Below are positions 9,433-17,630 of a stretch of 64,000 bases of DNA, piece by piece. Origin of the DNA: Pedobacter ginsengisoli (GTDB taxonomy: Bacteria > Bacteroidota > Bacteroidia > Sphingobacteriales > Sphingobacteriaceae). The translations under genes and the position numbers were made by a program. Position 1 is the first letter of the stretch. The number at the start of each line of letters is the position of its first letter. Under the pieces are notes generated by a model. The model worked only from the letters and a program-made list of their open reading frames with translations. It ran no database searches and was not told where the DNA came from. The stretch lies in assembly GCF_002736205.1 (NCBI RefSeq), contig NZ_CP024091.1, positions 4,337,555 to 4,401,554 on the forward strand, written 5' to 3'.

Positions 9433-10221
9433 ATGTACATTTTAGCTACACAAACCGATTTCAACGAACTTGACCAAAATTCTTACTATTGGACGGACGG
9501 CAAAACTGTCTTTTTTAGGTCTAATGAAATAGTGGGAGCGGACATCGAATCTTTTCGGTTTTATACAGGTCCTTTTGCAAAAGACAAAGCGCGTTGCTAC
9601 CTGGGAAATGATGCACTTGAAGAAGCGGACCAGGAAAGCTTTGAGGGCATCAATCTTTCTTTCGCCAGAGATAGGAACTTCATATGGTGCGCTTCAGGAA
9701 AAATTGACCAGGCAGACCCTAAGACTTTTGAAGTCTGTGATGCTGGAAAATTTGTACTGCCTGTACCGTCTGAAATGCCCGGAAAACTTCCGATACCTGA
9801 ACTTAAATTTTCTTATGGTTACGCCAAAGACAAAAACAGGGTCTATTATTTTAGTGTTCGCGAGGGGCTCAGCATCATCCACAATGCAGACCCTTGCTCG
9901 TTTATATCCCTGAACGATGGCTACTTTGCATATGACAAGTCTCATGTATTCTGTCAGGCCAGGGAAATTGAGGCCGCAGATCCAAACTCCTGGCAAAGAT
10001 ACGGCCACGGAATTTTCTATTCCCGGGGTCTGGAACAAGTATACTATCTACACAGAAAACTCCAGCTTGCAGACATTGAAACTTTTGAAATTGTCTATCC
10101 ACAAAACAATGCCAAAAGAATTCTGCGCTTAGCTCAGGATCAATATCGTCATTACTGGAATGGCATGGAAATAACAACAGAGGAATTTGAGGCTCTTAAC
10201 ACTTCCCAGCAGCTAAAATGA
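9433..10221 (+). CDS. DKNYY-repeat family protein
   Basis: 262-residue protein without a signal peptide, built of DKNYY-type repeats. Units seen are FAKDKARCYLGNDALEEADQ, FARDRNFIWC with IDQADPKTFE, YAKDKNRVYYF with HNADPCSF, and FAYDKSHVFC with IEAADPNSWQ. Each pairs a YAKDKxxVYY-like strand with an ADPxSF-like turn, giving spacing of about 35-50 residues. The family occurs in many bacteria as predicted beta-rich binding proteins of unknown role. It seems monocistronic. Confidence 0.8.
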   Translation: MYILATQTDFNELDQNSYYWTDGKTVFFRSNEIVGADIESFRFYTGPFAKDKARCYLGNDALEEADQESFEGINLSFARDRNFIWCASGKIDQADPKTFEVCDAGKFVLPVPSEMPGKLPIPELKFSYGYAKDKNRVYYFSVREGLSIIHNADPCSFISLNDGYFAYDKSHVFCQAREIEAADPNSWQRYGHGIFYSRGLEQVYYLHRKLQLADIETFEIVYPQNNAKRILRLAQDQYRHYWNGMEITTEEFEALNTSQQLK

Positions 10222-10364
10222 ACAGTCCAGCTGATTAAAAATTGCTGCCTTAACATACCATATACCCTGAAGATCGGCTCTGCAAAAAATAAAAATAGCT
10301 TGTAAGGATCGCTTATTGATTCCGACTAAGGTCATACTATCTATAAAAATATTTAAGTAATTTC

Positions 10365-10970
10365 ATGACTATGCAAATCACTCATAATGAAATAGCTAGC
10401 CCGCACAATATTACCCTTGAGCCACAATCATGGGTGAGCAAACATGCTGACTACTTGTATGCTTATGCCCTTACCCGTATAAATGATCGTGAACAGGCAC
10501 GTGATCTGGTACAGGAAACTTTCCTTGCTGCACTGGAAAAAGCTGACAAATTTGAGGGCCGGAGCTCTGAACGTACCTGGTTGACGGCCATTTTAAAGTT
10601 TAAAGTGATTGACCTGTACCGCAAGAATGCCTCAGGCCTTGCTAAACGAATGAAACACAATACGGTAGAACAGGGTGACCAGGACTTTTTCGACATTGAT
10701 GACGGTCATTGGAACGACCAGCATCGGCCTAAAGAGTTCGGCATTGAACAGCCTGATGCCTTGGAAAACAAGGAATTTCAAAGAATATTAGGACTATGCA
10801 TGCAGAAACTGCCTTCATTATGGCTTTCTATATTTACCATGAAACATATGGACGAAGAATCAACTGAAACTATATGTGAAGCGCTGAAAGTCTCCGCATC
10901 AAATTTCTGGGTAATCATACACCGTACCAAAGTGAACTTACGTTCCTGCCTCCAAAAAAACTGGATCTAA
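10365..10970 (+). CDS. ECF-type RNA polymerase sigma factor
   Basis: 201-residue alternative sigma factor. Region 2 is at about residues 25-95, with DREQARDLVQETFLAALEKADKF and RTWLTAILKFKVIDLYRK. Region 4 is at about 140-198 (LPSLWLSIFTMKHMDEEST, then ICEALKVSASNFWVIIHRTK helix-turn-helix, then LRSCLQKNWI). The W-x-x-x-H-R-x-K-x-x-L-R-x-C-L ending is typical of a sigma-70 subfamily associated with oxidant-type stress, which is recollection. A 14-base gap separates it from its anti-sigma gene, indicating cotranscription. Start ATG 10365 is used; another ATG is at 10371. Confidence 0.9.
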   Translation: MTMQITHNEIASPHNITLEPQSWVSKHADYLYAYALTRINDREQARDLVQETFLAALEKADKFEGRSSERTWLTAILKFKVIDLYRKNASGLAKRMKHNTVEQGDQDFFDIDDGHWNDQHRPKEFGIEQPDALENKEFQRILGLCMQKLPSLWLSIFTMKHMDEESTETICEALKVSASNFWVIIHRTKVNLRSCLQKNWI

Positions 10971-10984
10971 TCTACAGTACAGCC

Positions 10985-11260
10985 ATGAACCAATTAAAGA
11001 AAATACAATATAACTGCCGCAAGGCAACCTATCTCATCGAAAAACAGCAGATCGGCCGCATCACCACCAGAGAGAAACTGGAACTTAAAATCCACCTGGC
11101 TGGCTGCTCCATTTGCAAAACCTTTCAACGGCAAAGCATCCTCATCAATCACATGGTGCGTAACCTTTTTCAGTCATCCAGTCAGACTGATCTAAAACTG
11201 GATGAGGATTTCAAAAAAGATCTTCAAAAACGCATTGATCAAAAGTTGGGTAACAACTAA
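10985..11260 (+). CDS. Zinc-finger anti-sigma factor-like protein
   Basis: 91-residue soluble protein with the H-x3-C-x2-C arrangement of zinc-binding anti-sigma factors (HLAGCSIC, residues 39-46) inside a helical domain, and an upstream Cys in NCRKA. There is no transmembrane segment, so it would act in the cytoplasm, possibly as a redox-responsive ZAS-type inhibitor of the sigma factor encoded just upstream. The assignment rests on the motif, size and position. Confidence 0.8.
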   Translation: MNQLKKIQYNCRKATYLIEKQQIGRITTREKLELKIHLAGCSICKTFQRQSILINHMVRNLFQSSSQTDLKLDEDFKKDLQKRIDQKLGNN

Positions 11261-11280
11261 ACGCATGAGCTAAAATTTCT

Positions 11281-11315
11281 AATTGCTTTATCTACTAACG
11301 ACAGATAAAGCAATT
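11281..11315. terminator. Bidirectional terminator between anti-sigma and peroxiredoxin genes
   Basis: 13-bp perfect inverted repeat (AATTGCTTTATCT, 11281-11293, and its complement, 11303-11315) with a 9-base loop, between two convergent genes. Confidence 0.65.
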
Positions 11316-11324
11316 AAAGTACTA

Positions 11325-12041
11325 TCACTCGCTACGCAGAGCGCCAGCTGCAGCTTTAAGTAGCTTAGCACTTAACCTTTGTGTGATATTTGGGTTGATA
11401 TACTCAAACAGGATATTCCCCTTCCTGCCCAAAATAAATACAGAAGGTACCGGTAGTAGCTTGTCTACATTTTTGCTACCTGAGGTTTCCGGTAAAAACG
11501 AATCATAACTCTTTGGTCCTTTGAAAGCGATACCAAATTTCTTGGCGGCATTGAGGTCTGCGTCCGATAACAGCGTGTAGGACAATTTTTGTTTATCCAT
11601 CGTTTTACTTAAGTTTTTTGGACTGTCTGTACTGATTGCAATGATCTGATAGCCCATCTGAGTTAAGTCCTGATCTATCTCCTGTAGACCTGATAATTGT
11701 TTAGAACAATAAGGGCACCACCCTCCACGGTAAAAAATAAGTATCGTTGCTTTTGCAGCAACCGACTTATTTAAGTCAAAACGTTCTCCTGAAGACTTTA
11801 GCAACATGAGTACAGGAATGGTTTCTCCAACCAGCAAAGGACTGATATCTTCTGGGTTCAATGGCACACCCTTGATCATTTTTGTGGTATCGGTTCTCGG
11901 TAACAGTTCATACGACTCATCAATTCGCTGCGGTGCCATGGCTTCCAGACCTAAACCCGACATACACAACAATACAAATGCTACCATACCTTTCCATCCG
12001 CCACTCATTAAGTAGCTCTTTTTGTTTAATTTTCTTTTCAT
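11325..12041 (-). CDS. Exported peroxiredoxin-like (AhpC/TSA, thioredoxin-fold) protein
   Basis: 238 residues with a signal-peptide-like N terminus (basic KRKLNKKS, hydrophobic MVAFVLLCMSGLGLEAMA), then a thioredoxin fold with YRGGWCPYC at about residue 105. CPYC supplies two cysteines, and the following AISTDSPKNL and LLSDADLNAAKKFGI are typical of peroxiredoxins of the bacterioferritin-comigratory/AhpC group. Likely reduces peroxides or other oxidants in the periplasm. It is divergent from the spondin lipoprotein gene and convergent with the sigma/anti-sigma pair, suggesting shared stress control. Confidence 0.85.
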   Translation of the reverse strand: MKRKLNKKSYLMSGGWKGMVAFVLLCMSGLGLEAMAPQRIDESYELLPRTDTTKMIKGVPLNPEDISPLLVGETIPVLMLLKSSGERFDLNKSVAAKATILIFYRGGWCPYCSKQLSGLQEIDQDLTQMGYQIIAISTDSPKNLSKTMDKQKLSYTLLSDADLNAAKKFGIAFKGPKSYDSFLPETSGSKNVDKLLPVPSVFILGRKGNILFEYINPNITQRLSAKLLKAAAGALRSE

Positions 12042-12151
12042 GCAATTTGTAGTTTTTAAGCTTAGTCGCAGTAATTACCAAAGCCTTACAAAAAATGTTA
12101 ATCATCATTTAATGGTACCTGAACGACCCGGAAACAGCATTTTCCAACAAA

Positions 12152-12191
12152 TACAAAAATTTTGTAAGGAACATCTGTTTTTGTCGACAAA
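12152..12191. promoter_or_regulatory. Two palindromes in the divergent promoter region
   Basis: Between the peroxiredoxin and spondin genes are a 15-base palindrome TACAAAAATTTTGTA (12152-12166) and a perfect 12-base palindrome TTTGTCGACAAA (12180-12191). The second ends 16 bases before the lipoprotein ATG. Their position suits operators for a divergently controlled pair; no binding protein is identified. Confidence 0.4.
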
Positions 12192-12207
12192 GCTGAAAAA
12201 ACTTAAT

Positions 12208-13512
12208 ATGAAAAATTCAAAAAATAAGATCTGGTTTGTCCTTCCATTGATTCCGTTAGCATTCACGGCATGCAAAAAAGACCATTCTGATACTCCCGTT
12301 GATCAAATGGGAAAAACAACCATCACCATTGAAAATGTTTTAAACTCCAAACCCCTGGTAGAATCCGGCACTTTTCAGGGAAGCGGATCGCCAGCACTTA
12401 TTTTGCCAGGACAATCGACCACAATCACTTTTTATGCTGCCAAGGGGGAAGCCCTCACTTTTGCAACCATGTACGGTGCTTCGAATGATTTGTTTTTCGC
12501 TCCGGAAAATCCAGGAATATTGGTTTATGATCAGGGTGGAGAACCAATTGAAGGAGACGTTTCTGCACGAATAAAACTATGGGACAATGGTACCCGTATT
12601 AACCAGAATCCGGGTACGGGGGTCATACATCCGGGAACTACAGAAAACAAAAATGTCACCGAGGTTACCGGAACAGATGCAGAGGGGAACACCTATCTTT
12701 CCGCTGCAAAATTGATTAAAGCCAGCCTGAAATACAACGGAAACTCCCAGTTTACCCTAACGCTACAAAACACCTCGGGTGGAACTACGAATGAAACTCC
12801 CCTAAGTCCTGGTGTATGGGCTGTATCTTACATTGCAGGGGGAAACTTACTCAATCCCTCACCTTTATTTATGAAGGGAAAACCAAGTGCCAACGGCTTG
12901 ACCGATATTGCAGAAGCAGGAAATAATGCCTCCCTTCACAACTACATAAGCAGCATCACCGGTATATTTACACCACTTTCACCCATCCTGGTGGTAGTTT
13001 ATAATGGCATTGAAGATCCACTGTATAAAATTGGCGAGAAAGACCGTAACCAGGGTCTCAAAGAATTGGCCCAACAAGGAAACGCGGCCATACTTGCCGC
13101 TTCATTAAAGGCAAAAAGTGGTATTAAAGCGGTCTATATTCTTCCCGCACCAACCACAACGGTATTGCTGCCAAAAATAGGCGAACAGGCCGGAGGACAG
13201 GTTTCTCAGGAATTGACTGTAACAAAGGGAGACCGGGTAGCGGTGGCAACCATGTATGGATTTTCCAATGACTGGTTTTTTGCGACAGGTTCAGACGGCA
13301 TAGACCCAATGAAAAAGGGGGACGTTTCCACTTCCATCGCCCTTTACAACAATGGAACTGCCGTTGACCAGTTTCCAGGAGCAGGACTCACCCAGTTCAA
13401 TCTGGCGGGGACACCACTTTCAGAAAGTAATCCCATTTCAGCAGTTCCCAATCCAAATCCATTTACAACACTGCCGGAAATTAGCGGGATCGTAAAGGTG
13501 AGCTTGAATTAA
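12208..13512 (+). CDS. Lipoprotein with two spondin-N-type domains
   Basis: 434-residue surface or periplasmic lipoprotein. I chose ATG 12208 because it gives MKNSKNKIWFVLPLIPLAFTAC, a clear signal peptide with lipobox cysteine; the frame is open further upstream. Two related domains are visible. The first carries FATMYGASNDLFFAP and ALWDNGT-like LWDNGTRINQNPGTG. The second carries VATMYGFSNDWFFATG and ALYNNGTAVDQFPGAG. These match the bacterial spondin-N domain, thought to bind ligands or metal in eukaryotic matrix proteins; the bacterial role is unknown. It lies 11 bases upstream of the doxX frame, so the two are probably cotranscribed. Confidence 0.82.
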   Translation: MKNSKNKIWFVLPLIPLAFTACKKDHSDTPVDQMGKTTITIENVLNSKPLVESGTFQGSGSPALILPGQSTTITFYAAKGEALTFATMYGASNDLFFAPENPGILVYDQGGEPIEGDVSARIKLWDNGTRINQNPGTGVIHPGTTENKNVTEVTGTDAEGNTYLSAAKLIKASLKYNGNSQFTLTLQNTSGGTTNETPLSPGVWAVSYIAGGNLLNPSPLFMKGKPSANGLTDIAEAGNNASLHNYISSITGIFTPLSPILVVVYNGIEDPLYKIGEKDRNQGLKELAQQGNAAILAASLKAKSGIKAVYILPAPTTTVLLPKIGEQAGGQVSQELTVTKGDRVAVATMYGFSNDWFFATGSDGIDPMKKGDVSTSIALYNNGTAVDQFPGAGLTQFNLAGTPLSESNPISAVPNPNPFTTLPEISGIVKVSLN

Positions 13513-13523
13513 ATCAAGGTAAG

Positions 13524-14026
13524 ATGACAATTGCAGCATACTCGACTACGAAAAAGAACTACACGCAATGGGCACCGTTCTTTTTACGCTTGGTCATTGG
13601 GTTCGGATTCATCGTACATGGATGGGCAAAACTCAGCAATGGGCCAGCAGGTTTTGAAAAACTGCTGACCCAGCTGAATATTCCATTTCCATACCTTAGC
13701 GCATGGATTACCTCACTTATAGAGCTATTAGGCGGATTTGCATTAATACTTGGCTTTTTTGTAAGCCTTACAACTGTACCCCTTATCATCATCATGCTCG
13801 TAACCATGTTCACCGCCCAGTTCGATTTTGGTACAGTTCCGTAAAAACCATAGGATTGACTGCACAAGGACCTCTATTCGGACCACCAGGATATGAAATT
13901 AACCTCCTCTACATAGCGGGGCTTCTTTCCTTGATGATCACAGGGGCCGGCATACACTCCTTGGATAGGCTAATGGTAAATGCCTGGCGCAAGAACCTTA
14001 AAAAGTTCCCCACTGGCAATAATTGA
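13524..14026 (+). pseudogene. DoxX-family membrane protein gene with a frameshift
   Basis: Codes for a DoxX-type four-helix membrane protein, but in two frames. The first (13524-13844) gives PFFLRLVIGFGFIVHGWAKL and two more membrane segments, then stops after TAQFDFGTVP. Homology continues in another frame from about 13835 (SSVKTIGLTAQGPLFGPPGYEINLLYIAGLLSL) to the stop at 14026. One lost base (or two gained) near 13830-13840 explains it. No slippery heptamer is visible there, so programmed shifting is not supported. A natural mutation or a sequencing error are both possible. The intact neighbours on both sides suggest the operon is otherwise functional. Confidence 0.8.
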
Positions 14027-14048
14027 AATACTAACTAAAATTAAAACA

Positions 14049-14498
14049 ATGGACTTAAAAAAATCAGGCTACAACCTCGGGGTTGTGGCCACAATTATAG
14101 TATTATTCTGGATTGGTATATTAAAATTTACGCCCACTGAAGCCCTGGCCATTAAAGGTTATGTCTCCAACAGTTTTCTGATGAGCTGGCTATATCACTT
14201 TAGTTCTGACCAGGGGGTTTCTAATTTCATTGGTATCTATGAGCTCATCACAGGCATCTTACTGATTGCCTCGTTCTGGAACGCAGGAATAGGTCTGATC
14301 GCAGGATATCTTACTGCCATTATTTTCCTCACTACTTTAAGTTTTCTCATCACCACACCCGGAATCTGGAAGCTAAGCGACGGCGTACCTGTCACCGACT
14401 TTTTTGTGATCAAGGATCTCGCCTTCTTAGCAATTGCATTACAGGTAATAGGAAAAAACAAAAACTTTAAAATGGATCAACAAGGAGACAATCAATAA
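14049..14498 (+). CDS. DUF417 family (RclC/YkgB-like) inner-membrane protein
   Basis: 149-residue protein with four hydrophobic segments (about 9-27, 60-85, 85-105, 118-136). The DUF417 signatures are visible: WIGILKFTPTEALAIKGYV, NSFLMSWLY, and IGIYELITGILLI. The E. coli relative RclC belongs to the reactive-chlorine resistance operon. Start ATG 14049 is preferred over longer in-frame openings because it matches the family N terminus. It lies 22 bases after the doxX frame and likely ends the operon starting at the spondin gene. Confidence 0.83.
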   Translation: MDLKKSGYNLGVVATIIVLFWIGILKFTPTEALAIKGYVSNSFLMSWLYHFSSDQGVSNFIGIYELITGILLIASFWNAGIGLIAGYLTAIIFLTTLSFLITTPGIWKLSDGVPVTDFFVIKDLAFLAIALQVIGKNKNFKMDQQGDNQ

Positions 14499-14709
14499 TC
14501 TTAAATCTTCAAGGTCACTATATTCTGAAGAACCATTAAAAAAACGCAGCCTAATAACCATCCCAAGACATAGACAATGGCGTTTTATGGATCAAATATT
14601 GTAGTCATTGACGCATATCATGTTCAACAGCACCCAGGATTTTTTAATAATTTTTGTGCAGAACAACACTTGTAAAAACCAAAAAACGCAGTTCACTAGT
14701 CCGGTGGAA

Positions 14710-14970
14710 ATGGAGAAACCTCTTATTAATGTTGACGATGTAAATTATGCACTTAGCGATTTCAAAGCTTATCAGGATTGCTATTCAACAGGGATCATTG
14801 AAGTTTTTCAAAGTTACTTAGAACACACTGACTTTTTGAAGACGAGAGGAGATCTTGAACTGGTACACCAAGTTAGTAAGCCTCGTTACCTCCTTTGGGA
14901 CATAAACACGAATATAAGCTTCCCTGATGTGATTTATCCCATTATGCAGAAAGGAGGGCAAGATGTATAA
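14710..14970 (+). CDS. Hypothetical protein
   Basis: Small soluble frame (86 residues from ATG 14710; the frame also opens at ATG 14608). No family is recognised. It contains DVNYALSDFKAYQDCY and RYLLWDINTNISFPDVIYP, reads like a folded acidic protein, and has no signal peptide or membrane segment. It lies just before the first tRNA-end repeat at 15.02 kb, at the edge of the disturbed region. It may be a fragment. Confidence 0.35.
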   Translation: MEKPLINVDDVNYALSDFKAYQDCYSTGIIEVFQSYLEHTDFLKTRGDLELVHQVSKPRYLLWDINTNISFPDVIYPIMQKGGQDV

Positions 14971-15021
14971 ATCTAACGATGATACTAGACCATCACACCA
15001 AATTACGTTAAACCTGTCGTT

Positions 15022-15240
15022 GGAAGTAAATCGAGAGTGTTCGAATCTCGTGAAGCTCCGGGGTATTATAGCTGATTTTAATTAAAATGTGCTCTTTTTA
15101 ATTTATATGATGAATATTTATTGAAAGACGACCTATTTGTTATTTTGCAGTCGCCTGATTATCATATATATAAAAAAATGAGTGTTTTTAGAACACTCAT
15201 TTTTGCACTTATGCGGGGAATCGGAATACCCACTACAACA
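15022..15240. repeat. Repeat unit A at the tRNA-Ser locus (tRNA-end fragments plus terminator)
   Basis: Part of the 558-base gap before the Crp gene. On the plus strand, 15022-15069 resembles a tRNA 3' end (GTGTTCGAATC, then GAAGCTCCGGGGT). About 90 bases later come GATTATCA plus an AT run, a 13-bp hairpin (15174-15204) and, on the minus strand, a decayed tRNA 3' end (about 15206-15240) with the same GCACTT-TGCGG context seen beside tRNA-Ser at 19.6 kb. The same order and spacing recur in unit B (17471-17630, interrupted by an intron, continuing at 19562). The remaining gap (15241-15528) holds nothing recognised. Confidence 0.65.
15174..15204. terminator. Terminator hairpin in repeat unit A
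   Basis: Arms AAAAATGAGTGTT and its complement, 13 bp, 5-base loop. It is flanked by A and T runs so it can act in both directions. It matches in size, loop and position the hairpin downstream of tRNA-Ser (19565-19595). Confidence 0.65.
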
Positions 15241-15528
15241 TCTACAGGAACTTTTCAGAATAATCAGAGAAATTTATAAGAATAAGAAGCGAATGGATGA
15301 CAAATAAACTTTTGGAGTTTTAATATGCTTTTGATTTTGAGGTAGTCATATAATTTTAATATATAGTAGAGAATTGACAGATTTAACTACTAATGATGTA
15401 TTCTTACCGACTAGTAGTCAGCGATAAAAAAGTAAAAGAGCACTGCTTGATTGGAATGAATGATGCATTAATTATAATCATCTGTTCTGATTTGTATATT
15501 TAAAAAAATAATAAGAGCAATTATCATT

Positions 15529-16104
15529 TTGGAAAGCATAATTAACCATTTTAAAAAATATCTTCCGTTAGATACAGAGGAAATACAAGCTTTAACAAGC
15601 CGGCTGACAGAAAAGAAAATCAAACGAAGACAATTCCTTTTGCAAGAAGGAGATGTATGCAAGTACTTTACTTATGTACAAAGCGGCTGCTTCAAAATAT
15701 ATGGCGTAGATGATAAAGGAGTTGAACACAACCTTGCTTTTACTGCTGAAGGTGATTGGACCTCGGATATTGGCAGCCTGCACAAAGAACTTCCTTCCAA
15801 ACTGTTTATAGAAGCAATTGAGCCATCGGTTGTACTTCAAATATCAAAAGGGGATTTGTGGTATCTGTATACCAACTATCCAAAGTTTGATAGAAACTTT
15901 CGTGTAATTATCGAGGACAAGTATATAGAACTTCAAAATCGATTACTGCAAATATTTAGCAACACTGCCCTGGACAGATATGAAAATTTTATCGACCAAT
16001 ATCCTCATCTGGCTAATAGGCTACCCAATACCCAGATAGCATCTTATCTGGGTGTTACCCCCGAATTTCTAAGTAAAATAAAGAACGAGCGATTTAAAAA
16101 ATAG
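15529..16104 (+). CDS. Crp/Fnr-family transcriptional regulator
   Basis: 191 residues, close to the usual length for Bacteroidota members of the family. A cyclic-nucleotide-binding-like beta barrel covers about residues 25-115 (RQFLLQEGDVCKYFTYVQSG, then FTAEGDWTSDI). A linking helix follows at about 120-150, then a short helix-turn-helix (IASYLGVTPEFLSKIK) at the very end. The arginine/glutamate set that binds cAMP is not evident, so the ligand is unknown. The start appears to be TTG at 15529; no suitable ATG is seen. It precedes two genes of the presumed inserted segment and may control them. Confidence 0.85.
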   Translation: MESIINHFKKYLPLDTEEIQALTSRLTEKKIKRRQFLLQEGDVCKYFTYVQSGCFKIYGVDDKGVEHNLAFTAEGDWTSDIGSLHKELPSKLFIEAIEPSVVLQISKGDLWYLYTNYPKFDRNFRVIIEDKYIELQNRLLQIFSNTALDRYENFIDQYPHLANRLPNTQIASYLGVTPEFLSKIKNERFKK

Positions 16105-16221
16105 CTTAACCCTTAATCTACATTAAGGATATTTCTTATCCTACTTTATAAGTGCAGGTAGATTGTTCATCGCAACTTTGTATTGTCAATATCGACAAAC
16201 AGATTTTTTAAAAATAAAACG

Positions 16222-16896
16222 ATGAACACTGCAAATCAAAAAACAAAAGTAGCCGTTATAGGCTTAGGAAACATTGGTAAAGCTATTGCTACCAATCTTG
16301 TAAAAGGCAACCACCCTGTTATTCTTTCTTCCAGAGAAATTGAAAAAGCAAACTACCTTGCAGAAGAGTTAGGAGCTTTAGCAACTGCCGAAGAAATATC
16401 TAGCGCTATTCGCAATGCCGATGTGGTTATTCCAGCCATTTACTTTGACAAGATCAAAGAGTTTTTAGGGCAATATGCAACAGAACTGAAAGGAAAAATA
16501 ATTGTAGATGTTTCCAATCCTATTGCGCCTGATGCCAATGGAGGTTTCAAAAAGATTATTGATAAGGCTGCGTCTGCTGGTCAAATTCTTTTAGCATTAG
16601 TCCCAAAGGATGCAAGTTTTGTAAAGGCATTCGGAACACTGGGAGCTGCTACTTTGTTGGAAGATTCCTTCACTGGACCCGAAAAAAAAGTGCTTTTTTA
16701 TGCGTCTGACAACACCAACAGTAATAAACAAATAGAGGAGCTCATTACTGACAGCGGCTTTGAACCATTACACATTGGTGGTACCAATCAATCTATCCGC
16801 ATAGAAGTATTTGGCGATCTCCACGAATTTGGCGCCTTAGGTAAAGCTGTAACGTTTGAGGAAGCTAAAATTATCCTCAACCAACACAAAAACTAA
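16222..16896 (+). CDS. NADP-binding oxidoreductase (F420-reductase-like family)
   Basis: 224-residue soluble enzyme with an N-terminal Rossmann motif (VAVIGLGNIGKAIATNL) and SSREIEKA after the second strand, which favours NADP. IVDVSNPIAPDANGG and ALVPKDASFVKAF follow as in the F420-dependent NADP reductase-like family (PF03807 type). Many members act on small carbonyl substrates without F420; the substrate is unknown here. ATG 16222 is chosen; the frame opens at 16183 with a non-homologous extension. Twelve bases separate it from the next gene. Confidence 0.82.
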   Translation: MNTANQKTKVAVIGLGNIGKAIATNLVKGNHPVILSSREIEKANYLAEELGALATAEEISSAIRNADVVIPAIYFDKIKEFLGQYATELKGKIIVDVSNPIAPDANGGFKKIIDKAASAGQILLALVPKDASFVKAFGTLGAATLLEDSFTGPEKKVLFYASDNTNSNKQIEELITDSGFEPLHIGGTNQSIRIEVFGDLHEFGALGKAVTFEEAKIILNQHKN

Positions 16897-16907
16897 AGCA
16901 TGATCTT

Positions 16908-17414
16908 ATGAGGAAGATCATCACATCGGCTGTCTTGTTATTAGCCTTAGCAGCCTGCCAGAATAAAGCAAAACAACAAAAAAACGATTCAAATATTTCT
17001 AACTCAAAAAAATCAACAACAATGGAAAATCAAACAGCAAAAAACGGAATAGAAAAATCATTGAGTATTTACTTTGACGCACTGAACAAGTCAAGTGCAG
17101 AGCAGGCGGTTAGTCAATATACAGCAGACGGTATATTTATGCCAACCGGACTGCCAACAGCAACTGGAATATCCGAACTAACATCGGCTTACAAGAATGT
17201 CTTTAAGGCAATTCAGCTTAATGTAAGCTTCAAGCTCGAAGAAATTATATCATTGGACGATAGCGTAGCTTTTGTTCGCACACAATCAAACGGAACACAA
17301 CTGATACACGCTAATGGTCAAAAAACTGAAGAGTTGAACAGGGAATTTTTCCTGATGAGAAATGAAAATGGCATTTGGAAGATTGCCCGCTATATGTTTA
17401 ATCAGCCAAAGTAA
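16908..17414 (+). CDS. SnoaL/DUF4440-like lipoprotein
   Basis: 168 residues: a signal peptide with lipobox (VLLLALAAC, Cys 17), a low-complexity Asn/Lys/Ser linker, then from about residue 40 a cystatin-like NTF2 fold of the SnoaL/nuclear-transport-factor type. Visible features are LSIYFDALNKSSAEQAVSQY, YTADGIFMPTGLPTATG, and GIWKIARYMFNQ at the end. An internal Met (MENQTAKNG) at residue 39 could give a cytoplasmic form. The function is unknown; such proteins often bind or isomerise small hydrophobic molecules. Confidence 0.8.
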   Translation: MRKIITSAVLLLALAACQNKAKQQKNDSNISNSKKSTTMENQTAKNGIEKSLSIYFDALNKSSAEQAVSQYTADGIFMPTGLPTATGISELTSAYKNVFKAIQLNVSFKLEEIISLDDSVAFVRTQSNGTQLIHANGQKTEELNREFFLMRNENGIWKIARYMFNQPK

Positions 17415-17470
17415 TTAAAAGGCTCTTTTGAAGGCTCAATATTTGAGGGAAATCTGCACTTTTGGCTGCT

Positions 17471-17630
17471 GAGAATGTAAATGGGAGGTGTTCGAATCCC
17501 CTAATGCTCTCGGGGTTTTATGGTCTATTTTTAGAAAAATAGTACGGTTTTTAGTATAAATCGTTAATACCCATCAAATAGTGTTCATTTTGTTGTTTAA
17601 TAAATAGCTGATTATCAATTATATATAAAA
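17471..17630. repeat. Repeat unit B, left part (tRNA-end fragment and AT-rich spacer)
   Basis: The plus strand carries a tRNA-3'-end-like stretch, 17471-17521 (GTGTTCGAATCCCC, then GCTCTCGGGGT). It aligns with 15022-15069 across almost its whole length. As in unit A, about 90 bases follow before GATTATCA and an AT run. At 17630 the unit is broken by the intron and resumes at 19562 with the terminator and tRNA-Ser. Confidence 0.65.

Noticed and set aside
9575..10177. Alternative frames on both strands over the DKNYY gene
   Set aside because: Only the 9433-10221 frame shows the DKNYY repeats; the others show no family features.
13824..13850. Programmed frameshift in doxX
   Set aside because: No slippery heptamer or downstream structure is evident; mutation or sequencing error is simpler.
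15022..15069. A complete tRNA or tmRNA gene
   Set aside because: Only a T-arm-like and 3'-end-like piece is present, with no acceptor 5' strand or anticodon arm. It is kept as a fragment in a repeat.
15022..17521. A phage or integrative element with its own integrase
   Set aside because: No integrase, transposase or phage gene lies between the repeat units, so only a scar or past insertion is claimed.
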